Source: Candidatus Shapirobacteria bacterium
Lineage (GTDB): Bacteria; Patescibacteriota; Microgenomatia; UBA12405; UBA6130
Assembly (NCBI GenBank): GCA_027007615.1
Contig: JALTFB010000053.1
Coordinates: forward strand, 1 to 6,731
Length of the DNA: 6,731 nt
Direction: 5' to 3'
The translations under genes and the position numbers were made by a program. The notes under the pieces are model-generated. The model saw nothing but the letters and a program-made list of their open reading frames with translations. It was not told the DNA's origin and did not search any database. Below, one piece after another: positions 1 to 5,296 of the stretch (the first letter of the stretch is position 1; each line of letters opens with the position of its first letter).

Positions 1-119
1 GATGCCTGCGGCAACTCACCGGGGTTTTCCCTTGCCAGCTGCGCTTCTGCTTCTTTTGCCGGCTGGCGGATAGCGAGAACGAGTGGAGCTGATGCTGGCG
101 ACTCTAGTAGCCCATTCAC
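1..119 (-). CDS. Possible partial open frame leaving the left edge
   Basis: On the minus strand one frame is open from a stop at 126-128 to the window edge. The first candidate start is GTG at 119, which lies inside the hairpin repeat. The codons are strikingly rich in G at the first position (GAG, GCA, GCT, GAA, GGT), and the line is G+C rich (36/60 at 1-60), like the conserved genes nearby. The peptide reads about 39 residues, Ala/Glu-rich, ending ...ENPGELPQA at the edge. I do not recognise it. No ribosome binding site precedes the GTG, so this may be the remainder of a gene whose 5' end was replaced by the repeat. A plus-strand frame is also open over 1-162 but has less coding-like codons. 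Confidence 0.2.
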   Translation of the reverse strand, partial: MNGLLESPASAPLVLAIRQPAKEAEAQLARENPGELPQA

Positions 120-164
120 TGAAGATCATGAACTTTTCGACTTCGTCAAAAAATCAGGATGACG
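117..164 (+). repeat. CACTGAAG hairpin repeat, copy 1
   Basis: This copy opens with CACTGAAGATCATGA and closes with TCAGGATGACG. The arms pair as ATCATGA with TCAGGAT (one mismatch), and continue inward as TTTTCGAC, loop TTC, GTCAAAAA, with one further mismatch. The same ends occur at 3312-3377 (reverse orientation) and 3409-3440 (same orientation), with unrelated loops. It lies between the PEGA gene and the left-edge open frame. Such short non-coding hairpins are usually non-autonomous mobile repeats. No gene that would mobilise them is identifiable here. Confidence 0.7.
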
Positions 165-269
165 AGATGTTGATAACTGCTAGCAGAGGGTGTTAATGTT
201 CATTTGAAGCTCAACATCTATCATCTAAGTTCCAAACGTTTTAAATATTGGAAAATTTTTTTCTGTCTC

Positions 270-1535
270 TTACTTAATCCTCACCGCGTATAAATTGGCC
301 GGGCGGCCGGTATACAAAGAGGTTAGTACCAACAGCCTTTCGCCATCGGGCCAGGGGTAGGCAAAGCTGTTGCGGAACGGGCCGGCAAAAAGCACCTCGC
401 GGTTTTGGCCGTCGGCTTCAATTACCATCACCCGATGTTTTTGGAGAAAAATCAAATGGCGGCTGGTGGCCAGCCAATGCACCGGCTGGTAGTTGAAGCG
501 GGCCAATTTTTGGGCCAAAGTTTTACCCGGCGCCAGCTGCTTTAAATCAATGCCTAGCTCCCCCGCCGCACCAAGATTGAAATTGGTATCTTGCTTAAGG
601 TCGTAAACATAAACATGGCCGGAGCGGAGTTGGCGCTCTTCCGGCTGGTCGGAGCGGGCCGGCGGATGGGGCAGCAAATTGTCGGGAATCGTGGCCGCCG
701 CGGTTGCCAAATAGAAAAACCGCTCTCCGTTGGGCGCAAATGTTACCAACTGCGCCGACCGGCTGGCAATGTCTATCAAGGGCTTGGGCAAATTGGCCAA
801 TTGTTGTTTCAATTGCAAATCTCTCTCCGCCCGCCATTGGCGGTAAATCGCCACCAGCTGCAAAGAAACATCTCGCAATTGTTGCGGCGGCGTCAGGCTA
901 TCGGCAGGCAAAAGATAAGCGCTGCTGATTTTGTCCTTGGTGAGGAAATACGCCAAAACCCGGCGGCCGTCAGGGCTCCAAACCAAGTTTGCCTTTTCCC
1001 AATGATGCTGGCTGTCACGGCGGACAATTTGTTGGGAATTGCTACGGATAATATCCAACGGCGAACGGGCCAGGTTGTTTACCCAAAGGCCATTTTTCTC
1101 TTGGGCCGAGGCTGAGGCGACCGCATAAACAACCCGCCCGCCATCGGGGGAAAGCTGGGGATTAAGGGCGCCGACAAATGTCAGCGGCCGCAAATCCGGC
1201 GCCGATCGAAAAAGATAAGCCTCCGTTTGTTTGACAATCTCCTTTTTTACGTCAATTTTCTTTCGCCAAGGCAGATAGCCGTCCTTGCTGATGCGCACCC
1301 GATACTCCCCCGGCGGCAGGTTCAAGGTATCATCGGTAGCCGTGGTCAGCTTGCCATTGATAAAAACCGAGGCTCCTTTTGGCTTGGAATTGATAACCAA
1401 CAGGCCGGTCGGTTCAAAAAGGCCGCGGCGGAAATCCGGCCGATAACCGCGCAAAAAATAGCTGGAAATTAGCGCCCCTATGGCCACGAAAAGCAAAACG
1501 GCGGCCAAAATAAACCAATGGCGATACTTGCTCAT
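270..1535 (-). CDS. Membrane-anchored PEGA-domain protein with WD40/TolB-like propeller repeats
   Basis: The product is a 421-residue protein probably tethered to the outer face of the cytoplasmic membrane. A short basic N-terminus (MSKYRHW) precedes one hydrophobic segment at about 7-27. A PEGA domain follows at about 43-110, with the signature pattern GLLVINSKPKGASVFINGK and LPPGEYRVRISKDGY. The rest looks like an irregular beta-propeller, with blade-like motifs LSPDGGRVVYA (about 128-138), WSPDGRRVLAYF (186-197), FAPNGERFFYLA (266-277), WLATSRHLIFL (354-364) and PWPDGERLLVL (394-404), plus a helical insert at about 221-262. PEGA domains are generally surface-associated and the ligand is unknown. 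ATG at 1535 is chosen over the longer TTG start at 1550 because the ATG directly precedes the basic/hydrophobic signal and has AAAGAA just upstream. The gene is G+C rich. Confidence 0.85.
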   Translation of the reverse strand: MSKYRHWFILAAVLLFVAIGALISSYFLRGYRPDFRRGLFEPTGLLVINSKPKGASVFINGKLTTATDDTLNLPPGEYRVRISKDGYLPWRKKIDVKKEIVKQTEAYLFRSAPDLRPLTFVGALNPQLSPDGGRVVYAVASASAQEKNGLWVNNLARSPLDIIRSNSQQIVRRDSQHHWEKANLVWSPDGRRVLAYFLTKDKISSAYLLPADSLTPPQQLRDVSLQLVAIYRQWRAERDLQLKQQLANLPKPLIDIASRSAQLVTFAPNGERFFYLATAAATIPDNLLPHPPARSDQPEERQLRSGHVYVYDLKQDTNFNLGAAGELGIDLKQLAPGKTLAQKLARFNYQPVHWLATSRHLIFLQKHRVMVIEADGQNREVLFAGPFRNSFAYPWPDGERLLVLTSLYTGRPANLYAVRIK

Positions 1536-1623
1536 TTCTTTATGATACAAAACAACAGCTCCATATTCAAATCCGGACTAAATCATATTTTTGTTTCTCG
1601 AAGCGCTTTTGTTAGCTTGTTAG

Positions 1624-1653
1624 ATTATAATTAAATCAGGCGCAAAATGACAC
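1624..1653 (-). promoter_or_regulatory. Candidate promoter for the PEGA gene
   Basis: On the minus strand a perfect TATAAT (1629-1624) is preceded, with an 18-nt spacer, by GTGTCA (1653-1648), which matches TTGACA at 4 of 6 positions. Transcription would start near 1617 and give a leader of about 80 nt before the ATG at 1535. A second, weaker -10-like TATCAT lies at 1547-1542, only 6 nt from that ATG, and would give a leaderless transcript. Its -35 is poor. Confidence 0.4.
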
Positions 1654-1696
1654 CAACCCTCCAACGCGAGCTATTTTGAAGCGATTAAAATCGGCC

Positions 1697-2335
1697 TCAT
1701 CTTGAGCACTCATAACTTTTTACTCTTCTTATTATTCTCCAAAGCAAATCAACATTTCTATAGTCCATATCTTCCGGATTAGTTGATAAAACTCTGCATG
1801 CCATCTCCGCCGTGCCGCCCTCCGATCCCCTTCCTCTTTTCAAAAAATAAAGATCCGTTGCTACTAAAAAAAGTCCCCTCCCCGATATCCCTTCATCCAT
1901 AGCTTTTTTCCTAGCCGATCTAAACATATCTCTTACTACATTGTCTGAAAAATCGCCGTCAAATCGGGTAGATGTCTCTATTATTTTACCCATGTATTGG
2001 GTTATTACCGCTCCTTCCCATTGTGGCGACATTGCCAAATATAAGTAATTCCTATCCATATACCTCGCTGCGGATAACTCCTCCCTGTCCCATAAAAGTT
2101 CTCGCATATCTATCGCCCCATGCCCTAAAGCTCTAAAAATAGTCTCTTTTTGCCAAATACTATTACCCGCATACGCCTGCCGACCCCTATCGCCAACATC
2201 CCCCGTTATCCAACCCTGAAAATCTTTTCCAATCTTGCTCCGATTAAGCCAGTCTTCTAGTTCTGTCAAATAAGCCCGTGTTTGCCTGGGCTCAGAACTG
2301 TAATTGATTCTTCTTTTGCTTTCATTAATTCCCAT
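1697..2335 (-). CDS. Hypothetical protein, 212 residues, no recognised family
   Basis: I do not recognise this protein. It has no signal peptide or membrane segment and is charged throughout, with Arg and Asp/Glu evenly spread, so it is probably cytosolic. It appears mainly helical. Notable stretches are a Trp-rich early part (WLNRS at 29-33, GWITGD at 41-46, IWQKETIFRALGHGAIDMRE at 60-79, LLWDREE at 80-86), a segment with ISGRGLFLVATDLYFLKRGR (about 150-169), and a basic C-terminus (LLWRIIRRVKSYECSR, 197-212). Translation from ATG 2335 is supported by AAGGA at 2350-2346, about 10 nt upstream, the only clear Shine-Dalgarno-like element in the window. The gene is A+T rich (22/60 G+C at 1921-1980) with AGA/ATA codons, unlike its G+C-rich neighbours, which suggests acquisition. 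It appears to be transcribed alone. Confidence 0.75.
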   Translation of the reverse strand: MGINESKRRINYSSEPRQTRAYLTELEDWLNRSKIGKDFQGWITGDVGDRGRQAYAGNSIWQKETIFRALGHGAIDMRELLWDREELSAARYMDRNYLYLAMSPQWEGAVITQYMGKIIETSTRFDGDFSDNVVRDMFRSARKKAMDEGISGRGLFLVATDLYFLKRGRGSEGGTAEMACRVLSTNPEDMDYRNVDLLWRIIRRVKSYECSR

Positions 2336-2360
2336 AATTATCTTTTCCTTTCTTGTCGCT

Positions 2361-2391
2361 ATTATAGCATATATTATAGGTCGGCGGTGAA
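2361..2391 (-). promoter_or_regulatory. Candidate promoter with two TATAAT boxes upstream of the 212-residue gene
   Basis: Two perfect TATAAT hexamers occur on the minus strand at 2378-2373 and 2366-2361. The second has a -35-like TTCACC at 2391-2386 (4 of 6 matches, 19-nt spacer). The first has no good -35. The predicted start near 2354 leaves a short leader that carries the AAGGA element. The sequence favours an individual promoter for the 212-residue gene rather than read-through from the cupin gene. Confidence 0.4.
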
Positions 2392-2429
2392 TTGATAATC
2401 ACCTATAGATTGGCCAATGGTAGGCATAA

Positions 2430-2771
2430 TTATTTTCCCAAATATTCAAAATCGAGAGCGATACAAGGCTGGTCGCCCACCACCCAGGCGTCATGCCCCG
2501 GCCTTATCTCAAAAGCGTCCCCGGGCCCGACCATGCTTTCTTTCCCGCTCGGCTCCTTGATTTTCATCCGGCCCGAAATCACATAGCCCACGTGGGCCTC
2601 TGCCTTTTTGCCGGTCATCGCCCCGACGTGCTTCGACCACCTCCAGCCCGGCAAATACCGGCCTTTGCCAATGGCTACCGTTTCCAAAACGACGGCCACC
2701 CTCTTGCTGCCGTCCAAAAATGTCCAGGATAATTTTTGCTTTTTATCTATATCCAAATTTCCCTTTTTCAT
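2430..2771 (-). CDS. Single-domain cupin protein
   Basis: This is a 113-residue small cupin, a compact beta-barrel that usually binds one metal ion. The core reads PGWRWSKHVG (41-50), AEAHVGYVISGRMKIKEP (57-74), then VGPGDAFEIRPGHDAWVVGD (81-100). These match the two cupin motifs, with likely metal-ligand candidates H48, H60 and H93. The PGWRWS-H-V and PGHDAWVVGD-PC patterns are typical of a widespread uncharacterised cupin family also found in free-living bacteria. The substrate is unknown; members may be enzymes or small-molecule sensors. ATG 2771 is the only reasonable start and no Shine-Dalgarno is visible. The gene lies 20 nt downstream of the 98-residue gene on the same strand and may be co-transcribed with it. 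Its G+C content (36/60 at 2641-2700) is higher than that of both flanking genes. Confidence 0.85.
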   Translation of the reverse strand: MKKGNLDIDKKQKLSWTFLDGSKRVAVVLETVAIGKGRYLPGWRWSKHVGAMTGKKAEAHVGYVISGRMKIKEPSGKESMVGPGDAFEIRPGHDAWVVGDQPCIALDFEYLGK

Positions 2772-2791
2772 CGTGCCCGGAGCTTTAATTT

Positions 2792-3088
2792 TTATTCTTG
2801 CTCTTTATTTGTAATATAACAGCCGTCTAGCAATTTTCTATTGACTGTAACTCGCACCGCCCCATTAAATTCTAGAACGCGATAAATTCCTTGCGTCGGA
2901 GGCATATTTCTAGTGGTATCTGCATCAGCAGGCAATACTTTAAAGATCGCACCCGGCATTATAGAAACAGAGTGTCTTTTCCCTACCATTCTAAGCCAAT
3001 TATAGCAGGTATACTCTTCGCCAACTTTTAATTCTCTGGTTTTGACAGCTCCTTCTGGCGCTCCCACTGACAAATTTTCGTGATTCAT
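2792..3088 (-). CDS. Hypothetical protein, 98 residues
   Basis: This is a small soluble protein that I do not recognise. It has no signal peptide or membrane helix. The alternating hydrophobic pattern in the middle and end (RHSVSIMPGAIFKVLPAD at 38-55, GIYRVLEFNGAVRVTVNRK at 67-85) suggests a mostly beta-strand fold, with cysteines at 28 and 90 and a charged tail NKEQE. Its stop is 20 nt from the cupin start, so the pair may form a two-gene transcript. ATG 3088 is preceded by A+T-rich sequence with no Shine-Dalgarno. Base composition (27/60 G+C at 2881-2940) is lower than that of the cupin. Confidence 0.6.
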   Translation of the reverse strand: MNHENLSVGAPEGAVKTRELKVGEEYTCYNWLRMVGKRHSVSIMPGAIFKVLPADADTTRNMPPTQGIYRVLEFNGAVRVTVNRKLLDGCYITNKEQE

Positions 3089-3122
3089 AGTTTTTCAGTT
3101 ATTGATTAATAATTAAGTTATA

Positions 3123-3317
3123 TCACAAATTATGTTCTAATTCAGCGACACAAGTTACATACTTTTGAGACTCTGGAGAAACTGTTAATAAATAATCAAT
3201 GGGTGATTGATCATTTAAAGATTTCTCTGGCCTAACAGTATTCCATTTCCAAGACGAAATGTATCTTGCCAGATGGTGGCTTATTTTCGTATTACTGAAC
3301 AACCACCACCCCGTCAT
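3123..3317 (-). pseudogene. C-terminal remnant of a DDE (rve-fold) transposase/integrase
   Basis: The open frame encodes 64 residues. From about residue 12 it reads like the extreme C-terminus of IS481/IS3-type integrase-fold transposases: SHHLARYISSWKWNTVRPEK, then SLNDQSPIDYLL, then PESQKYVT. The hallmark is the (Y/W)NT-RP--SL---(S/T)P-(D/E)YL block that follows the last catalytic acidic residue. The catalytic D, D and E and the DNA-binding domain are all missing. The first residues, including the apparent ATG, come from the hairpin repeat at 3312-3377, so the break coincides with the edge of that repeat. It cannot be an active transposase, and whether it is translated is doubtful. Confidence 0.65.
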
Positions 3318-3377
3318 CCTGATTTTTCCCGATGTCCGCCAGTGGGCGGAGTCGGGAAAAGTTCAGGATCTTCAGTG
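3312..3377 (-). repeat. CACTGAAG hairpin repeat, copy 2 (long-stem form)
   Basis: Read on the minus strand, this copy starts CACTGAAGATCCTGA and ends TCAGGATGACG, like copy 1. It is an almost complete hairpin. The outer arms ATCCTGA/TCAGGAT pair perfectly, the middle arms TTTTCCCGA/TCGGGAAAA pair perfectly, and the inner arms CCGCC/GGCGG close a short loop. It abuts the truncated 5' end of the transposase remnant. Confidence 0.75.
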
Positions 3378-3408
3378 AGTAGTGTATCAACAATGATGGT
3401 AAGACACC

Positions 3409-3440
3409 CACTGAAGATGCTGAAAAAATTTCAGCATGAC
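3409..3440 (+). repeat. CACTGAAG hairpin repeat, copy 3 (minimal form)
   Basis: This 32-nt copy has the same outer sequence, CACTGAAGAT at the left and ATGAC at the right, but a very short core. The arms ATGCTGAAA/TTTCAGCAT pair perfectly around AAA. Relative to copy 2 the stem carries a paired C-to-G and G-to-C change, so pairing is kept while sequence differs. It faces copy 2 head to head across 31 nt (3378-3408). Confidence 0.65.
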
Positions 3441-3504
3441 AATGATGTTTATCTCCTCTTACTCCTCTAAAAGTCTCAGATGTTTCGCAACCTGTTCACC
3501 AGCG

Positions 3505-3756
3505 CTAGCCGTTCCCGCCCGGCGGCGATTTGGAAAAGGCCAAAAAAATTTTGCTGCTTCGGCGCGCTCCTTTGACCAGCTTAACCCGCCACCCTTTTGA
3601 CAAAGACGCCTCTAAAATGGCGGCAACCGCCCGATTGGCGCGGCCCCTCTCCGCTGGCTCCTTCACCCAAATTTCCCAGCCGTCCGGAGATTTTTCAACC
3701 GCTCTCGCCTTCTTGGCGCCGGCATGGACCTTCACTTTGAGAAATTTTGTTTCCAT
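3505..3756 (-). CDS. DUF167 / UPF0235 (YggU-like) family protein
   Basis: This is an 83-residue member of the small DUF167 family, a widely conserved alpha/beta domain of unknown biochemical role. It shows the family order: an N-terminal strand FLKVKVHAGAKKARAVE (5-21), then WEIWVKEPAERGRANRAV (27-44), which corresponds to the family core V-apP--GkAN, then a helix and GWRVKLVKGARRSSKIFLAF (55-74), which corresponds to the G--SR-K motif. The family is usually about 75-100 residues, so this looks complete. ATG 3756 is preferred to an in-frame TTG at 3759. No Shine-Dalgarno is present; an A+T-rich TAAAAT lies just upstream. The gene is divergent from comEC and G+C rich (40/60 at 3601-3660). Confidence 0.85.
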   Translation of the reverse strand: METKFLKVKVHAGAKKARAVEKSPDGWEIWVKEPAERGRANRAVAAILEASLSKGWRVKLVKGARRSSKIFLAFSKSPPGGNG

Positions 3757-3844
3757 CAAATTATTTTAACCGTTTATAACCAATTATGAAACATTGCGGC
3801 GCGGCTCGCTGGAAAAGGGCAAAACCCTAATTTTTGCGGTCCAT

Positions 3845-3928
3845 CCCCAGGCACAAAACTGTCCCAAAATCCCGAGGTGCGTAGTGCATTGCACCTCCGA
3901 GGTGCAACTCCCTTTACACCTCGGGAAA
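3845..3928 (+). repeat. REP-like double-palindrome repeat, copy A (solo)
   Basis: This 84-nt element is near-identical to 6311-6394, starting CCCCAGGCACAAAACTGTCC and ending CACCTCGGGAAA. Differences are confined to one base in the left flank and a few in the second loop. It can fold as two consecutive hairpins: GAGGTGC (3874-3880) with GCACCTC (3891-3897), then GAGGTG (3899-3904) with CACCTC (3917-3922). The copy sits alone in the divergent DUF167/comEC gap, ending 69 nt before the comEC ATG, with no transposase beside it. This is how dispersed REP elements mobilised in trans are normally found. Confidence 0.85.
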
Positions 3929-3962
3929 TCAGGCTTCCGACACCAGAAAACTTTTTTGCTAA

Positions 3963-3992
3963 TTAGATTGAATAGCGGCAATTTGTTATCAT
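3963..3992 (+). promoter_or_regulatory. Weak candidate promoter at the comEC start
   Basis: An extended -10-like element, TG-T-TATCAT (TATCAT at 3987-3992), lies 5 nt before the comEC ATG, with a poor -35-like TTAGAT at 3963-3968 (18-nt spacer). If used, transcription would begin at or next to the start codon and give a leaderless message. No Shine-Dalgarno is seen ahead of the ATG, which is consistent but not proof. Confidence 0.25.
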
Positions 3993-3997
3993 TCGCT

Positions 3998-5191
3998 ATG
4001 GCTCGGCTGCCGGTCCTGCCTATCATTATCACTATCGCCCTAGCTATCCGCCTGGCTCTGTTTTGGCAACAGCCCGAATACCCCCGCCAATTCAACTACT
4101 GCCCCACCCGCAGCTACTCGCGCCAGTCCATCCGCTGGCGGCAGCGGCCAGTCTTAATCAAACTCCCCCGCCATTTTGCCGCCTACCGTTGCTACCGGCT
4201 TCAGGGCAATTGGCAATTCAACGGCTCGCGACCCGTTTTTACCGCCGAGCGCCTTTCTCCCTTGCCAAAATACCGGCTTGACAATCTTCAAATTTACTTC
4301 CAAAAAATATTTCAGCGCGTCCAATTTAAGCTGGCCGATTATTACCACCGTTGGCTGCCCACCCCCGAAGATAGCTTACTCAGCGGTATTGTTTTGGGGC
4401 AAAAATCACAGCTTTCCGGCCGGTTCCACCAAGCCCTGCAACGCAGCGGCACCATCCATATCGTCGTCGCCAGCGGCTATAACCTAACCGTCATCAGCCA
4501 ACGGCCCGTTGACTTTCTCGCCAATTTCATCGGCCGCCGGCCGGCCCTGGGCGCCGGTTTCCTCTTGGTCTGGGGCTATGCCTTTCTAGCCGGCTGGCAG
4601 CCGCCCGTCATCCGCGCCGCCATTATCATCAGCTTTATCTACTTAGCCCAGTTTATCGGCCGCAAATTCAGCATCTGGCCGGCTTTTTTTGCAGCAGCAG
4701 CCGTAATGCTCTTCATCAATCCGCGCCTAATCTGGAGCGTCAGCTTCCAGCTCAGCCTGGCCGCCCTGGCCGGCATCCTCCTCTTGGCGCCTAAATTCAC
4801 CGCCCTCCAGCGGCTGCCCCTGGTTGGCAAAGAATTGAGTGAAACTCTGGCCGCCCAAATTTTAGTCCTGCCCATTATCGCTTACCACTTCAGCCAAATT
4901 TCCCTAGTCGCTCCCCTGGCCAATATGCTCGTCCTGCCGCTGGTACCATTTCTGATGGAATGGGGACTCCTCGGACTGATTTTGGGAATCATTTGGCAGC
5001 CCTTAGGCTTGCCCTTCCTTTGGCTGAGCTATCCCCTCCTTCACTTTTTTACCGCTGTCATCAATTGGTGGGGGCAATGGCGCTTCAGCCAAGTCCAATT
5101 CCACTTCGGAATCGGCTTAATGGCCGTCTATTATTTGCTCCTGGCCACTTATCTCAAATGGCAAAACCGCCGGACTCCTCCCCCCAGCTAA
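3998..5191 (+). CDS. comEC: ComEC/Rec2-type DNA uptake channel, membrane domain only
   Basis: The 397-residue polytopic membrane protein matches the ComEC competence domain, the channel that passes single-stranded DNA across the cytoplasmic membrane during natural transformation. Key blocks are LLSGIVLGQKSQLSGRFHQA (127-146), SGTIHIVVASGYNLTVI (150-166, equivalent to the family's G-sHllavSG-h), GWQPPVIRAAIIIS (199-212), NPRLIWSVSFQLSLAALAGI (241-260) and LVAPLANMLVLPLVPFLM (303-320). An N-terminal hydrophobic segment (7-23) and a short soluble region (about 25-120) precede the channel. The C-terminal metallo-beta-lactamase-like domain of classical ComEC (about 770 residues in Bacillus subtilis) is absent. 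ATG 3998 is chosen because the upstream in-frame extension to 3794 consists of the REP-like repeat. No ComEA/ComF or pilus gene is in the window. Confidence 0.85.
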   Translation: MARLPVLPIIITIALAIRLALFWQQPEYPRQFNYCPTRSYSRQSIRWRQRPVLIKLPRHFAAYRCYRLQGNWQFNGSRPVFTAERLSPLPKYRLDNLQIYFQKIFQRVQFKLADYYHRWLPTPEDSLLSGIVLGQKSQLSGRFHQALQRSGTIHIVVASGYNLTVISQRPVDFLANFIGRRPALGAGFLLVWGYAFLAGWQPPVIRAAIIISFIYLAQFIGRKFSIWPAFFAAAAVMLFINPRLIWSVSFQLSLAALAGILLLAPKFTALQRLPLVGKELSETLAAQILVLPIIAYHFSQISLVAPLANMLVLPLVPFLMEWGLLGLILGIIWQPLGLPFLWLSYPLLHFFTAVINWWGQWRFSQVQFHFGIGLMAVYYLLLATYLKWQNRRTPPPS

Positions 5192-5258
5192 ATGGTAATT
5201 CACACCCGGGATAAAAACTGCTAGCGTGCTATCATCCATGTGCCATAAACTGACAAAT

Positions 5259-5287
5259 TTGTTCATTTGATAATCCTATAGTATAAT
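5259..5287 (+). promoter_or_regulatory. Promoter of the methyltransferase gene, apparently leaderless
   Basis: A perfect TATAAT at 5282-5287 has TTGTTC at 5259-5264, 17 nt upstream (first three bases of the -35 consensus). The expected start near 5294 is only about 3 nt before the ATG at 5297, leaving no room for a Shine-Dalgarno, and none is present. This separates the methyltransferase from comEC transcription. Confidence 0.5.
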
Positions 5288-5296
5288 ATATCCCTT

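Noticed and set aside
230..262. Weak hairpin TTCCAA/TTGGAA followed by a run of T on the plus strand, resembling a terminator
   Set aside because: The stem is only 6 bp and A+T rich, and no plus-strand gene precedes it. The adjacent PEGA gene runs on the other strand, where the T-run is not downstream.
591..1115. A 174-codon open frame on the plus strand
   Set aside because: It lies antisense to the PEGA/propeller gene, has no recognisable motif and no promoter or ribosome site. It is a shadow of G+C-rich coding sequence.
3312..3440. A CRISPR-like array formed by the hairpin copies
   Set aside because: There are only two adjacent copies, in opposite orientation, of different lengths and without regular spacers. 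No cas gene is present.
3845..3928. REP copy A as a riboswitch or attenuator of comEC
   Set aside because: The same sequence occurs upstream of an unrelated transposase. It ends in CGGGAAA without a T-run, so a mobile repeat explains it better. An incidental effect on comEC remains possible.
3794..3997. A longer comEC start (TTG 3794) that would add 68 residues
   Set aside because: The added segment is largely a translation of the REP-like repeat, which is non-coding at its other location. The hydrophobic N-terminus begins at ATG 3998.
5192..5296. A terminator or missing C-terminal domain of comEC in the gap before the methyltransferase
   Set aside because: I see no stable hairpin with a T-run and no metallo-beta-lactamase-like residues in any frame; the gap is only 105 nt.
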